From the NCBI RefSeq assembly GCF_900169265.1, contig NZ_FXYX01000005.1, positions 91,519 through 155,518 of the forward strand: a stretch of DNA of 64,000 nucleotides, read 5' to 3'. This document shows, in pieces, positions 25,496 through 34,613 of this stretch (position 1 is its first letter; every line of letters begins with the position of its first letter). The DNA is from Brevibacterium iodinum ATCC 49514. GTDB lineage: Bacteria > Actinomycetota > Actinomycetes > Actinomycetales > Brevibacteriaceae. The notes below the pieces were generated by a model that was not told where the DNA came from, did no database searches, and saw only the letters and a program-made list of their open reading frames with translations. A program made the position numbers and the translations under genes.

Positions 25496-25690
25496 TCACT
25501 TCGAGAATTTGTCCTTGACCGATGCGCCGAGGTCTTTGACCGACTCGCCGACATCCTTGGCCTTGGCCTTGAGCTGGTCGGTGGCGCCTTCGACCTTGAG
25601 CTCGTCGTCACCGGTCACATCGCCGATGGTCTCCTTGGCCCGACCGCCGAGGTCCTCGGCCTTATTCTCGAACTTGTCGTCAACACCCAT
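25496..25690 (-). CDS. CsbD family stress protein
   Basis: A 64-residue, highly charged, probably helical or disordered protein. The CsbD signature is MGVDDKFENKAEDLGGRAKETIGDVTGDDELKVEG with later repeats of KAKDVGESVKDLG. In other bacteria such proteins are induced by general stress (sigma-B type), but their molecular role is unknown. A strong AAGGAG ribosome site precedes the ATG, and a hairpin terminator follows, so the gene is probably transcribed alone. Another small charged protein of different family lies at 40.4 kb. Confidence 0.93.
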   Translation of the reverse strand: MGVDDKFENKAEDLGGRAKETIGDVTGDDELKVEGATDQLKAKAKDVGESVKDLGASVKDKFSK

Positions 25691-25810
25691 GGTGATTCTC
25701 CTTCGCAGACGGCTGAGTGAAATGCACTTGCTGCGGATGCCCCCGCGCTTCGCACTCTACGCCACAGTCTCGGCTCGTGGGCCGGTCGGCGAAGAACATT
25801 CGGAGAGTTC

Positions 25811-28800
25811 TCACCCGTTCTTCGCGACATCGGCGTCCTTGACCTCGGTGGCTCCGGACGCGACAACAGGCAGGATGTCGTCGAGGAACTGATGTGCCCA
25901 CCGCAGGATGTCCGAATCGGTCATCTCCTTGGAGTCGAATCCGGCGCCCGCCATCGGTTTCGGGACGAGGACCGAGCGCAGTGCCGGTTTGAGCAGAGAC
26001 TTCGGATACAGACGCTTGAGCCTGACCACCTGGGAGTCGGAGAGTTCGACGGGTCCGAAGCGGATGAAGTTGCCCTGCATGACGATGTCGTTGACCCCGG
26101 AGGCGCGGGCGCGGATGCGCAGCCTGGCGACATCGGCGAGAACACCGACGGGTTCCGGATAAGGGCCGTAGCGGTCGGTGAGTTCGTCGAGGACTTCCTG
26201 CAGCTGTGCTTCGTCGGTCGCCGCGGCCAGCTTTCGGTAAGCCTCGAGGCGCAGTCGTTCGTGGTCGACGTAGTCAGCCGGCAGGTGGGCATCGACGGGC
26301 AGTTCGATGCGCATGTCAGCCTCGGGTTCGGTCTCCTCGCCGCGAAACTTCGCCACGGCTTCACCGACGAGTCGGACGTAGAGGTCGAAGCCGACGCCTT
26401 CGATATGGCCGGACTGCTGACCGCCGAGCAGATTGCCGGCCCCGCGGATCTCGAGGTCTTTCATCGCCACCTGCATTCCGGCACCCAGTTCGGTGTGCGC
26501 GGCCAGGGTCGTCAGACGGTCGTGTGCGGTCTCGGTCAGCTGAGTGTCCGGCGGGTAGAGGAAGTAGGCGTAGGCGCGTTCGCGTCCACGTCCCACGCGT
26601 CCGCGCAGCTGATGCAGCTGGGAGAGCCCGTATTTGTCGGCGTTGTCGATGATCAGCGTGTTCGCATTGGCGATGTCGATTCCTGTTTCGACGATCGTCG
26701 TGCACACGAGCACGTCGTACTTCTTCTCCCAGAAGTCGACGATGACCTGTTCGAGTCGGGTCTCGTTCATCTTGCCGTGGGCGATGGCGATTCGCGCCTC
26801 GGGCACCATTTCGGCGATGTGTCCGGCGACGGCTTCGATATCGCGGACCCTGTTGTGGATGTAGAAGACCTGGCCTTCGCGCATGAGCTCGCGTCGGATC
26901 GCGGCCTTGATCTGCTTGTCTTCGCGTTTGCCGACATAGGTCAGCACCGGGTGCCGCTCTTCCGGAGGTGTGGCCAGGGTCGACATCTCACGGATGCCGG
27001 TCACCGCCATCTCCAGGGTGCGCGGGATCGGGGTCGCCGACATGGCGAGGACGTCGACATTCGTCCGCAGCGCCTTGAGCGTCTCCTTGTGTTCGACGCC
27101 GAAGCGCTGTTCCTCGTCGATGATGACGAGTCCGAGTTCTTTGAACCGCACCTCGCCGCTGAGCAGTCGGTGGGTGCCGATGACGAGGTCGAGCTTGCCG
27201 GCGGCCAGATCCTCCTTGACCTTCTCCGATTCCTGCTTGGTCTGGAACCGGGAGAGGGCGCCGATGGTGACGGGGAATCCCGAGTAGCGTTCGGCGAAGG
27301 TCTCATAGTGCTGTTGGACGAGCAGAGTGGTCGGCACCAGCACGGCGACCTGTTTGCCGTCCTGGATCGCCTTGAATGCGGCACGGACCGCGATCTCCGT
27401 CTTCCCGTAGCCCACATCGCCGCAGATCAGACGGTCCATCGGCACGGTCTTCTCCATGTCCGACTTGACCTCGTCGATGGTGGTCAGCTGATCGGCCGTC
27501 TCTACATAGTGGAAGGCGTCTTCGAGTTCGCGCTGCCAGGGGGTGTCCGGGCCGTAGGCGTGGCCGACGGTGGCCTGGCGGGCCGAATACAGTCGGATGA
27601 GTTCCCCGGCGATCTCCTTGACGGCCTTGCGGGCCTTCGCCTTCGTCGTCTGCCAGTCGGCGCCGCCCATCTTGTTGAGGTTCGGGCTCTCCCCGCCGAC
27701 ATAGCGGGTGACCTGGTCGAGAGCATCGCTGGGAACGTAGAGGCGGTCACCGGGCTGTCCGCGTTTGGCAGGCGCGTATTCGATGATGAGGTATTCGCGA
27801 GTGTGCTTGTTCGCACCTCGCCCTGTGGTCCGCTGCGTCATTTCGACGAATCGTCCGACGCCGTGCTGGTCGTGGACGACGTAGTCGCCGGGGGCCAGGT
27901 TGAGCGGGTCGACCTGGTTGCGTCGACGGCGGGTGGGCAGCTTGCGCATATCCCGCGTCGAGGTGGCCGCCGCCCGACCGAGCACATCCGCCTCGGTGAG
28001 CACGGCGAGTTTGAGATCGTCGAAGACGAAGCCGCCGAAGGACGCGGCCGTCGTCACGGTCACCAGGGCTTCGGGCAGATCGGTCGGGTCGTCGACGAAC
28101 GAGGCTGGAACTCCGGCTTCGGAGAACACCTCGACCATGCGTCGGCCCGGGCCCTGGCCTTCGGTGAGCACGAGGATGCGCCACTTGTCGTGGATGAGTC
28201 CCTTGACGTCGGCGAGGATCGCCTCGACGTCTCCGGCATAGCCCTTCGGAATGCGGGCAGGGACTGAGAAGATGTTCTCCTCGGGACCGGCGAGCTCCTC
28301 GTCGGTGGCGAATCCGCCGATCTCCCACCAGGCCAGGCCGATGAGGCGAGCGCCTTCGGCCATCTCGGCCACGGTGCGGAAGCTGGCGGCCGAGAGATCG
28401 ATCGGGGTCTCTCCCCCGCCGGCCGCTCCGGTCCAGGCGGCCTCGAGGAATTCGTTCGTCGTCTCCACAAGGTCCGCGGCGCGGGCGTCGACGCGTTCGG
28501 GTTCGGTGATGATGATCTTCGATCCGGCCGGCAGCAGAGCGATCATCGGCTCCATTCCGTCGGCGAGGACGGCGGAGAGCGATTCCATCCCTTCGACGGC
28601 GACTCCGCCGGCGATCTTGTCGAGCATATCGGCGGCGCTGGGCACATCCTCGGCGAGTTCTGCGGCCCGCTTCCGCACCGAATCGGTCAGGAGCAGCTCC
28701 CGGCACGGCGGTGCCGACAGTCGCAGGGGTTCGTCACCGTCGTCGGCGGGGATGGAGCGTTGGTCGCTGACGGAGAATTCGCGGATCTCGTCGACCTCAT

Positions 28801-29413
28801 CTCCGAAGAACTCCACGCGCAGCGCTCGCTCCGAGGTGGCCGGGAAGATATCGACGATTCCGCCGCGCACAGCGAATTCGCCGCGTCTGGAGACCATGTC
28901 GACTCGGGAGTATGCGAGTTCGGTGAGGCGCTCGGCGAGGTCATCGATCTCGTATTCGTCGCCGACGGCGAGCTCGACCGGTTCGATGTCGCCGAGCCCC
29001 TTGGCCAGGGGCTGGAGGAAGGCGCGCACGGGCGCGATGATGAAGGTCAGCTCCCGGCCGGGAGTGGGGTGGGCGAGGCGGCGCAGGACCTCGAGGCGCT
29101 GGCCGACGGTGTCCGATCGCGGCGACAGCTTCTCGTGCGGCAGGGTCTCCCAGCTGGGGAAGATCGCGATCGACTCCGATGGCACCCAATCGGCCAGTGC
29201 CTGAGCGAGGTCCTCGGCCTCACGCGTCGTGGCGGTGACGATGAGCTGCGGCGCCGAGGCGGCCCCATCGGTGGTGACGGTTCGGCGCAGGATCGACGGC
29301 CACAGTCCCTTGATCGCATCGATCGTGCCGCCGACGGTGTTCGCGTCGTTGAAGGCCGCGACGAGTTCGGTGATGGTGGGATTCCGGCGAGTGAGATCAA
29401 GTCCGTTGAGCAC
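25811..29413 (-). CDS. mfd: Transcription-repair coupling factor
   Basis: A 1200-residue Mfd that removes RNA polymerase stalled at lesions and recruits UvrA. Domains in order: UvrB-like N-terminal module (about 1-350, with SWETLPHEKLSPR and RRGEFAVRGGIVDIFP), RNA-polymerase-interaction domain (about 490-570, GDYVVHDQHGVGRF), RecG-like translocase with Walker A GDVGYGKTE and DEEQRFGV, helicase C-terminal region LRGRVGRG, and the TRCF C-terminal domain (LPADYVDHERLRLEAYRKL). The GTG at 29413 follows TAGACT by six nt, consistent with a leaderless mRNA, and MLNGLDL is a normal start for the family. Confidence 0.97.
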   Translation of the reverse strand: MLNGLDLTRRNPTITELVAAFNDANTVGGTIDAIKGLWPSILRRTVTTDGAASAPQLIVTATTREAEDLAQALADWVPSESIAIFPSWETLPHEKLSPRSDTVGQRLEVLRRLAHPTPGRELTFIIAPVRAFLQPLAKGLGDIEPVELAVGDEYEIDDLAERLTELAYSRVDMVSRRGEFAVRGGIVDIFPATSERALRVEFFGDEVDEIREFSVSDQRSIPADDGDEPLRLSAPPCRELLLTDSVRKRAAELAEDVPSAADMLDKIAGGVAVEGMESLSAVLADGMEPMIALLPAGSKIIITEPERVDARAADLVETTNEFLEAAWTGAAGGGETPIDLSAASFRTVAEMAEGARLIGLAWWEIGGFATDEELAGPEENIFSVPARIPKGYAGDVEAILADVKGLIHDKWRILVLTEGQGPGRRMVEVFSEAGVPASFVDDPTDLPEALVTVTTAASFGGFVFDDLKLAVLTEADVLGRAAATSTRDMRKLPTRRRRNQVDPLNLAPGDYVVHDQHGVGRFVEMTQRTTGRGANKHTREYLIIEYAPAKRGQPGDRLYVPSDALDQVTRYVGGESPNLNKMGGADWQTTKAKARKAVKEIAGELIRLYSARQATVGHAYGPDTPWQRELEDAFHYVETADQLTTIDEVKSDMEKTVPMDRLICGDVGYGKTEIAVRAAFKAIQDGKQVAVLVPTTLLVQQHYETFAERYSGFPVTIGALSRFQTKQESEKVKEDLAAGKLDLVIGTHRLLSGEVRFKELGLVIIDEEQRFGVEHKETLKALRTNVDVLAMSATPIPRTLEMAVTGIREMSTLATPPEERHPVLTYVGKREDKQIKAAIRRELMREGQVFYIHNRVRDIEAVAGHIAEMVPEARIAIAHGKMNETRLEQVIVDFWEKKYDVLVCTTIVETGIDIANANTLIIDNADKYGLSQLHQLRGRVGRGRERAYAYFLYPPDTQLTETAHDRLTTLAAHTELGAGMQVAMKDLEIRGAGNLLGGQQSGHIEGVGFDLYVRLVGEAVAKFRGEETEPEADMRIELPVDAHLPADYVDHERLRLEAYRKLAAATDEAQLQEVLDELTDRYGPYPEPVGVLADVARLRIRARASGVNDIVMQGNFIRFGPVELSDSQVVRLKRLYPKSLLKPALRSVLVPKPMAGAGFDSKEMTDSDILRWAHQFLDDILPVVASGATEVKDADVAKNG

Positions 29414-29509
29414 CCGAACAGTCTAGGCCACACAGCTGACACGACCCATTCGTGCCCTGTTCGCATCGGCCGAGGGGCGCAGGATAGGAAAACATGTGAG
29501 GATGAGCAT

Positions 29510-30988
29510 ATGGCCATGAAGAGAACAGTCCTTGCAGGATTGGCCGCAGCGGCGCTCCTGCTCACAGGGTGCACGGCCGATGCCGATGACGACATCGCCG
29601 TCGCCGAACGGTGGGACTTCCATTCCCGCCCCGAACTCGCCCCGCCGAAGGTCGATATCGACTCCGGGTCCTTCCCCGACGACAACGGAGACCTGCAGAC
29701 GTTCCTCGCACCGAAGGGACAGACGGCAGCCGACGACAAGTCCTGGGTCGGCGGCCTCATCCTCGACGCCGCCGGTGACCCGGTGTGGATCCGCGATGAT
29801 GGCGAGCAGATGTGGGACCTGCGCGTCCAGGAGTACCAGGGACAGCCGGTGCTCACGTGGTGGGAGGGTCTGGCCGAAACGCCGCACACCGCCGGTGAGG
29901 TCGTCGTCCTCGATGATTCGTATCAGGAGATCGCCCGTGTCGGCATGGGCGGAGAGCTGCCCAAGGACACCTCCGACCTCCACGAGACGACCATCACCGG
30001 CGATGACACCATGTTCCTCATCTCCTATGTGAAGACGCAGACGGATCTGACTTCCGTCGGCGGGGACGAGGACGGCTGGGCCTGGGAGGGAATCGTCCAG
30101 GAGGTCGATATCGACACCGGCGATCCGCTGTTCGAATGGCGCTCCCTCGATGCAGTCCCCGTCGACCAGACCGAGACGGAGCTCAAGGACGGTGAGGGCA
30201 CGAAGGACGAGCCCTTCGACTACATCCACCTCAACTCCGTGGCCGAGGACGACGACGGCAAGGCCCTCCTCGTCTCGGCACGCAACACCCATGCGGTCTA
30301 CCAGCTCGACCGGAAGAGCGCCGACCTCAACTGGGTCCTGGGCGGCAAGGCCTCGGACTTCGAGATGGGCGACGGCGCACAGTTCGCTTGGCAGCACGAT
30401 GCCCAACGCCGATCCGATGGAACGCTGACCCTGTTCGACAACCACGCCGCACCCCGCCTCGGTGACACCCGTGGTCTGCGCCTCGACGTCGATGAGAAGA
30501 AGAAGCGCGCCGAAGTGGTCACGGAGTATCCCGCCCCCGACGACCGTTCGTCGGGCAGTCAGGGGAACTTCCAGGAGCTGCCCAACGGCAATGTCGTCCT
30601 CGGCTGGGGTTCGGAGCCCTATGTCTCGGAATTCTCCAAGGACGGAAAGCTGCTGGCCGACCTCACCTTCACCGGCGGATCGAACTACCGGGCCTACCGT
30701 TTCGACTGGCATGCCCAGCCGACCGCTCCGCCGACCGCGACGAAGTCTCAGCCGCAGGCGGACATCACCCGCGTGCATATGAGTTGGAACGGCGCCACCG
30801 AGGTGGCTTCGTGGAGGGTGCTCAGCGGAGACGACGAGGAACATCTGGTCGAGAACTCCGAGGTCGAGCGCACCGGCTTCGAGACGGCGGCGGACATCAC
30901 CCCGAACGGTTCGACGATCGTCGTGGAAGCTCTCGACGCGGACGGCGAGTCGCTCGGATCGACCACAGCCGCCCCGCAGAACAGATAG
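29510..30988 (+). CDS. Arylsulfotransferase-domain (ASST-like) lipoprotein
   Basis: A 492-residue secreted lipoprotein: the signal peptide ends in the lipobox LLLTGC (Cys21). The body is a beta-propeller-like arylsulfotransferase domain (Arylsulfotran_2 type), with repeated blades such as DYIHLNSVAEDDDGKALLVSARNTHAVYQLD, WVLGGK and WQHDAQRRSDGTLTLFDNHA. The C-terminus has a fibronectin-like segment (ITRVHMSWNGATEVASWRVLSG). Actinobacterial proteins of this kind are of unknown activity; sulfate transfer between phenols is only inferred from the name-giving enzymes. The start ATG 29510 has GAGGA upstream; ATG 29516 is also possible. Confidence 0.82.
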   Translation: MAMKRTVLAGLAAAALLLTGCTADADDDIAVAERWDFHSRPELAPPKVDIDSGSFPDDNGDLQTFLAPKGQTAADDKSWVGGLILDAAGDPVWIRDDGEQMWDLRVQEYQGQPVLTWWEGLAETPHTAGEVVVLDDSYQEIARVGMGGELPKDTSDLHETTITGDDTMFLISYVKTQTDLTSVGGDEDGWAWEGIVQEVDIDTGDPLFEWRSLDAVPVDQTETELKDGEGTKDEPFDYIHLNSVAEDDDGKALLVSARNTHAVYQLDRKSADLNWVLGGKASDFEMGDGAQFAWQHDAQRRSDGTLTLFDNHAAPRLGDTRGLRLDVDEKKKRAEVVTEYPAPDDRSSGSQGNFQELPNGNVVLGWGSEPYVSEFSKDGKLLADLTFTGGSNYRAYRFDWHAQPTAPPTATKSQPQADITRVHMSWNGATEVASWRVLSGDDEEHLVENSEVERTGFETAADITPNGSTIVVEALDADGESLGSTTAAPQNR

Positions 30989-31113
30989 GTCGGGACAGGT
31001 CGCGTCCGGCCGAGAAGATTTCGAGGCGATAACGGGCCTAACGGAACGATCACGATTGCTCGCAGGGCCCGGATGTTCGGGGTTCTCCAATCTTCATCAC
31101 CCACAATTGGAAC

Positions 31114-31830
31114 ATGACCGACCACTCCCCCCGTTTCTCCGCCGAGGAATCCCGCCTCCTCTTCGGCCCTGACTCCGCCGACTCCGGATCTCCCCGCTCC
31201 GGCCGTTCCGCGAATCCGCCTGTCGCACACCTGAACACCACCGTCGACCGGCCGCATCTGCTCTCCCGGTTCGCTCCGGTGCTGATTCTGCTCGCGGTCA
31301 TGTGGGTCGTCGAGATCGTCGATGCGATCCTCCCCGCCGACCTCGACTTCTTCAGTCTGCAGTCGTGGAATCCGCTCTCGCTCTACGGCCTGGTGACCTC
31401 GCCTCTGCTGCACTCGGGATTCGGTCATCTCCTGGCCAATACCTTCCCGTTCCTCGTCCTCGGCGTCGTCATCGCGTTCGAAGGCAAGCGGCGCTTCTGG
31501 ACCGTCACGGGCATCACTGCGCTGAGCTCCGGGCTCGGCGCGTGGCTGACGACTCTGCCCGGCCAGCACATCGTCGGTGCCTCCGGCATCGTCTTCGGAT
31601 TCTTCGGCTACCTCGCCCTGCGCACCTGGTTCACCGATGACCTTCTGCGCAAGATCATCTACTTCGCCATCGGCCTGTTCATCTTCGTCACCTACGGTGC
31701 ATCGATGATCTTCGGCATGCTCCCGCAGACCAACGACATCTCCTGGCAAGGTCACCTGTTCGGATTCGCCGGCGGCATCTTCGCCGCATGGTGGCTGCAC
31801 CGTCGCCCGGAGAAGCAGAAGACGGCCTGA
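31114..31830 (+). CDS. Rhomboid family intramembrane serine protease
   Basis: A 238-residue protein with a disordered N-terminal tail (1-50) and six membrane spans. The catalytic motif GASG gives Ser157 and the partner His214 lies in ISWQGHLFGFAGG; the conserved HSGFGHLLANT (His100, His105, Asn109) forms the oxyanion side, so all rhomboid active residues are present. The start ATG has CACAAT exactly six nt upstream (31102-31107), which suggests a leaderless transcript. Its substrates cannot be predicted. It stands alone between the ASST-like gene and the convergent pth. Confidence 0.94.
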   Translation: MTDHSPRFSAEESRLLFGPDSADSGSPRSGRSANPPVAHLNTTVDRPHLLSRFAPVLILLAVMWVVEIVDAILPADLDFFSLQSWNPLSLYGLVTSPLLHSGFGHLLANTFPFLVLGVVIAFEGKRRFWTVTGITALSSGLGAWLTTLPGQHIVGASGIVFGFFGYLALRTWFTDDLLRKIIYFAIGLFIFVTYGASMIFGMLPQTNDISWQGHLFGFAGGIFAAWWLHRRPEKQKTA

Positions 31831-31871
31831 CGCTTTTCAGCGCCTGACGCCTGTCAGCGTCCGAGACCCGA

Positions 31872-32471
31872 TCAGCGCGAGTGGAACTTCTGCTGCATGT
31901 CGGTGAGTCCGTTGACGATGAGTTCTTCGACGCCGTCGGCGAGGTCGGAGACGAACATCGGCAGGGTCGTGCGTTCGTCCTTCATGAATGGGCGCAGCAC
32001 GTAGTCGGCGGTGTCCTGTCGTCCCGGCGGGCGTCCGACTCCCGCTCGGACCCGCAGATAGTCCTTCGTGCCCAGCACTGAGGTCATCGAGCGCAGGCCG
32101 TTGTGCCCGCCCTCTCCCCCGCCGAGTTTGGCCTTGATGACGTCGAAGTCGAGATCCACATCGTCGTGGACGGCGATGATCCGGTCGGTGTCGATTCCAT
32201 AGAAGTCGGCCAGTGCGCGTACCGGTCCGCCGGATTCGTTCATATATCCCGTCGAGGTGGCCAGGACCACGCGCGGGCCGGGCAGTCCCGGAACGCTGCC
32301 GGTCGACAGCCGCCCGGTTCCGACGTTCGCGCGCAGCTTCGTCCGCGTCAGCGTGGTTCCGATGCGGGAGGCGAGTTCGGCGATGACCATCTGTCCGATG
32401 TTGTGCCGGGTCGTTTCGTACTTGGGTCCGGGGTTGCCCAGCCCGAAGACCAACCATGCTTCGTTCGACAT
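31872..32471 (-). CDS. pth: Peptidyl-tRNA hydrolase
   Basis: A 199-residue enzyme that releases peptides from peptidyl-tRNA dropped by ribosomes. Marks are WLVFGLGNPGPKYETTRHNIG (Asn13, catalytic His23), TSTGYMNESGGPV, VHDDVDLDFD and GGGEGGHNGLRSM. The start is ATG 32471, which gives the normal family N-terminus; the frame extends another 44 codons upstream without similarity. It follows rplY on the same strand, an arrangement (rplY-pth) found in many bacteria; the 190-nt gap holds a hairpin, so the two may be transcribed apart. Confidence 0.96.
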   Translation of the reverse strand: MSNEAWLVFGLGNPGPKYETTRHNIGQMVIAELASRIGTTLTRTKLRANVGTGRLSTGSVPGLPGPRVVLATSTGYMNESGGPVRALADFYGIDTDRIIAVHDDVDLDFDVIKAKLGGGEGGHNGLRSMTSVLGTKDYLRVRAGVGRPPGRQDTADYVLRPFMKDERTTLPMFVSDLADGVEELIVNGLTDMQQKFHSR

Positions 32472-32625
32472 TGCCGTCGTTGTCCGTCCTGTCCATGCCC
32501 GCGAACCGGGCGGTGATGCTTCTGCTCGCCGGTGGGCGAGACACGTGCCGGGGTTCTCCGCTGTGAAACGAATTCGGTGGGCCGCCCACAACAGGCGACC
32601 CACCGAACAGCGTAGTCAGTCAGTG

Positions 32626-32655
32626 CTCCTCACTGCACCTCAGTGCAGTGAGGAG
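32626..32655. terminator. Hairpin after rplY
   Basis: Perfect 12-bp stem CTCCTCACTGCA / TGCAGTGAGGAG with a six-base loop, seven nt after the rplY stop. There is no T-tract. Confidence 0.65.
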
Positions 32656-32661
32656 AGAAGA

Positions 32662-33303
32662 TCACTCCTCTTCGGAAGCCTCTTCTGCACCGGACTCCTC
32701 AGCAGACTCTTCCTCGGTCGACTCTTCGGTGTCTTCCTCGGCGTCGGACTCGGTGTCCATCGCGATCTCTTCGGAGACGTTGACGATGAGCTGCTCTTCG
32801 TCGGCGATGAGCTCGACGCCTGCAGGCAGTTCGACCTGACCGGCCAGGACGTGCTCGCCGGCGGGACGGCCTTCGATGGAGACCTCGATGAGCTCGGGCA
32901 GCTTGGTCGCATCAGCCTTGACGGCGATGGTCGACTCTTCCTGCGAGACCATGGTGCCGGGGGCGGCTTCTCCGACGACGTTGATCGGCACATCGACCTC
33001 GATCTTCTCGCCGCGCTTGACGATGATGAGGTCGAGGTGCTCGATATCACGACGGACGGGCTCGATCTGGACGTCACGCGCAATGGCGAGGACGTTCTTC
33101 GATCCGTCGGTGCTTTCGATCTCGAGCAGTGCGTTGGCGTGCTTGAGAGCCAACATGGTGGCGTGGCCTTCGAGCGACACGTGCACGGGTTCTCCGCCGT
33201 GACCGTAGATGACAGCGGGGATGCGTCCCGCGCGGCGGATGCGGCGCGCTGCGCCCTTGCCGAACTCGTTGCGAGCTTCGGCCAGAAGTTTGAAGTCAGC
33301 CAT
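32662..33303 (-). CDS. rplY: 50S ribosomal protein L25/general stress protein Ctc
   Basis: A 213-residue two-domain L25 of the Ctc type that binds 5S rRNA. N-terminal domain: LAEARNEFGKGAARRIRRAGRIPAVIYG, then HVSLEGHATMLALKHANALLEI. C-terminal beta domain (TL5 type): ISVEGRPAGEHVLAGQVELPAGVELIADEEQLIVNV is the family's typical end. The last 35 residues are a Glu/Ser/Asp-rich acidic tail (ESDAEEDTEESTEEESAEES). A strong AGGAGAG ribosome site precedes the ATG. It lies 149 nt from the upstream hydrolase gene. Confidence 0.96.
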   Translation of the reverse strand: MADFKLLAEARNEFGKGAARRIRRAGRIPAVIYGHGGEPVHVSLEGHATMLALKHANALLEIESTDGSKNVLAIARDVQIEPVRRDIEHLDLIIVKRGEKIEVDVPINVVGEAAPGTMVSQEESTIAVKADATKLPELIEVSIEGRPAGEHVLAGQVELPAGVELIADEEQLIVNVSEEIAMDTESDAEEDTEESTEEESAEESGAEEASEEE

Positions 33304-33452
33304 TTTCTCTCCTTCGTGGTGAACTTACCTTCGAGCACCACGGCGAAACAGCCTGAGTACCCACGCGAACCTCGAACCCAGTGGGCTCACGTTCGTGGGA
33401 CAGGACCGCGTCGATCACGGAGACATCAGTCTCCCTCGCCGAGGCAACCCGA

Positions 33453-34469
33453 CTATTCTACGGCACCGTCCGTTTCGGCACCAATCCGAGAGGTCACGGC
33501 CGCGGCACATGCGTCGATTCCGGTCTCGGTGAGGAGGATGTCGTAGTGGTTCGTCCCCGGCACATCGACGATGTCCATCTGCGGCCACTGCCGAGCGAAG
33601 TCCTCGGTCAGCTCCGGCGGGTACAGACCCGGTTCGGCGGCGACGAGGTCGCGTTCGGCGAAGAGGAAGACCACCTCGGACTGGGAGTCGTCGCTGCCCA
33701 CCAACGTCTCCAGGGCCTCACGATAGTCGGAGCCGGTGTACATGTCCGCCGAATCGGCCTGCATCGCCTCGACCGAGGTCGAGGGCTGGAACGAGTGATC
33801 GTCCTTGGCCGCCAGATCGTAGACGAAGCTCTCGGTCGCCACGGTGTCGAGGCCGTCGACGAAGGCGGGGTGAGCGGCGAAGAACGCCAAGTACTCCTCG
33901 ACGCTGCCGAAGGTCATCGACAGCCGCTCGGCGGCCGGGCCGAGGACGGCGGCGATGAGGTCATCGGTGTCGAGGTCCTCGTCGTGAAGGTCATCGACGG
34001 GACCGTCTCCATGGGACTGCCCCACGGGCAGGGGAAGTCCCCCGTCGATGAGGATGGGGCCGCGGAATCGCCTGGCCGCCTCGGCGCCGGTATCGATGTT
34101 CTGCTCAGCCGCCGTGCCTGCCAGGGTCATGGCGACGAACCCGCCCATGGAATGCCCGACCAGAGTGACCGGGCCCTCCGGGGCGAAGGCGTCGAGAACG
34201 GCGGTGACATCCTGTGCGTGGGCGGCCATCCCGAACGGACCGGGCAGGGTGCGGGAGTCGGCGCGTCCGCGCAGGTCGGGGCCGATGATGCGGACCCCGG
34301 GGAGGGCGGAGACGAGGCCGGCGAAGAACAGGTGATTGGAGGTGATGCCGTGGATGACGCACACGGTGGGCACGCGTCCGGGGCCGCTGGCCACCGGCTC
34401 CCACACTCCCACGGACAGCTGCCCTCCGGGGACGTCCACGCAGTACCGGTTGTAATCGTGTGAGGACAT
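33453..34469 (-). CDS. Alpha/beta hydrolase
   Basis: A 338-residue alpha/beta-fold hydrolase. The oxyanion region is CVIHGITSNHLFFAGLV, the nucleophile elbow is LVGHSMGGFVA (Ser107), the acid is likely in FLFAERDLVAAEPG and the catalytic histidine in VPGTNHYDIL. GPDLRGRADS is typical of the core strand. The lid region (about 150-230) is acidic. The substrate is unknown. I use ATG 34469, after GGGA; the open frame continues to 34550 without a ribosome site. It lies between prs and rplY on the same strand with a terminator hairpin upstream, so it is probably its own unit. Confidence 0.9.
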   Translation of the reverse strand: MSSHDYNRYCVDVPGGQLSVGVWEPVASGPGRVPTVCVIHGITSNHLFFAGLVSALPGVRIIGPDLRGRADSRTLPGPFGMAAHAQDVTAVLDAFAPEGPVTLVGHSMGGFVAMTLAGTAAEQNIDTGAEAARRFRGPILIDGGLPLPVGQSHGDGPVDDLHDEDLDTDDLIAAVLGPAAERLSMTFGSVEEYLAFFAAHPAFVDGLDTVATESFVYDLAAKDDHSFQPSTSVEAMQADSADMYTGSDYREALETLVGSDDSQSEVVFLFAERDLVAAEPGLYPPELTEDFARQWPQMDIVDVPGTNHYDILLTETGIDACAAAVTSRIGAETDGAVE

Positions 34470-34529
34470 CGTCCCTGATCCCTTCGCCGAAGTCTTGCCT
34501 CCAGTGTAGGACCTCACGGCAGTCCAGAC

Positions 34530-34568
34530 GATGCGAACCCCGAGCCGCATCGACTCGGGGTTCGCATC
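34530..34568 (-). terminator. prs terminator hairpin
   Basis: Perfect 15-bp stem GATGCGAACCCCGAG / CTCGGGGTTCGCATC with a nine-base loop, about 45 nt after the prs stop. Confidence 0.8.
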
Positions 34569-34613
34569 AGATCCGGCGCGATTGCGCGGATCACGGGGTC
34601 TCAGCTTTCGGGA

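Noticed and set aside
25892..28267. 791-codon open frame on the + strand antisense to mfd
   Set aside because: It mirrors the mfd codon pattern; the translation is Asp/Val/Gly/His-rich without family motifs, as usual for antisense frames in high-GC DNA.
28760..29509. N-terminal extension of the arylsulfotransferase-like frame
   Set aside because: It lies opposite mfd. The lipoprotein signal peptide and GAGGA ribosome site fix the start at 29510.
29423..31090. 555-codon open frame antisense to the arylsulfotransferase-like gene
   Set aside because: The + strand gene has a signal peptide, lipobox and propeller motifs; the antisense product has none.
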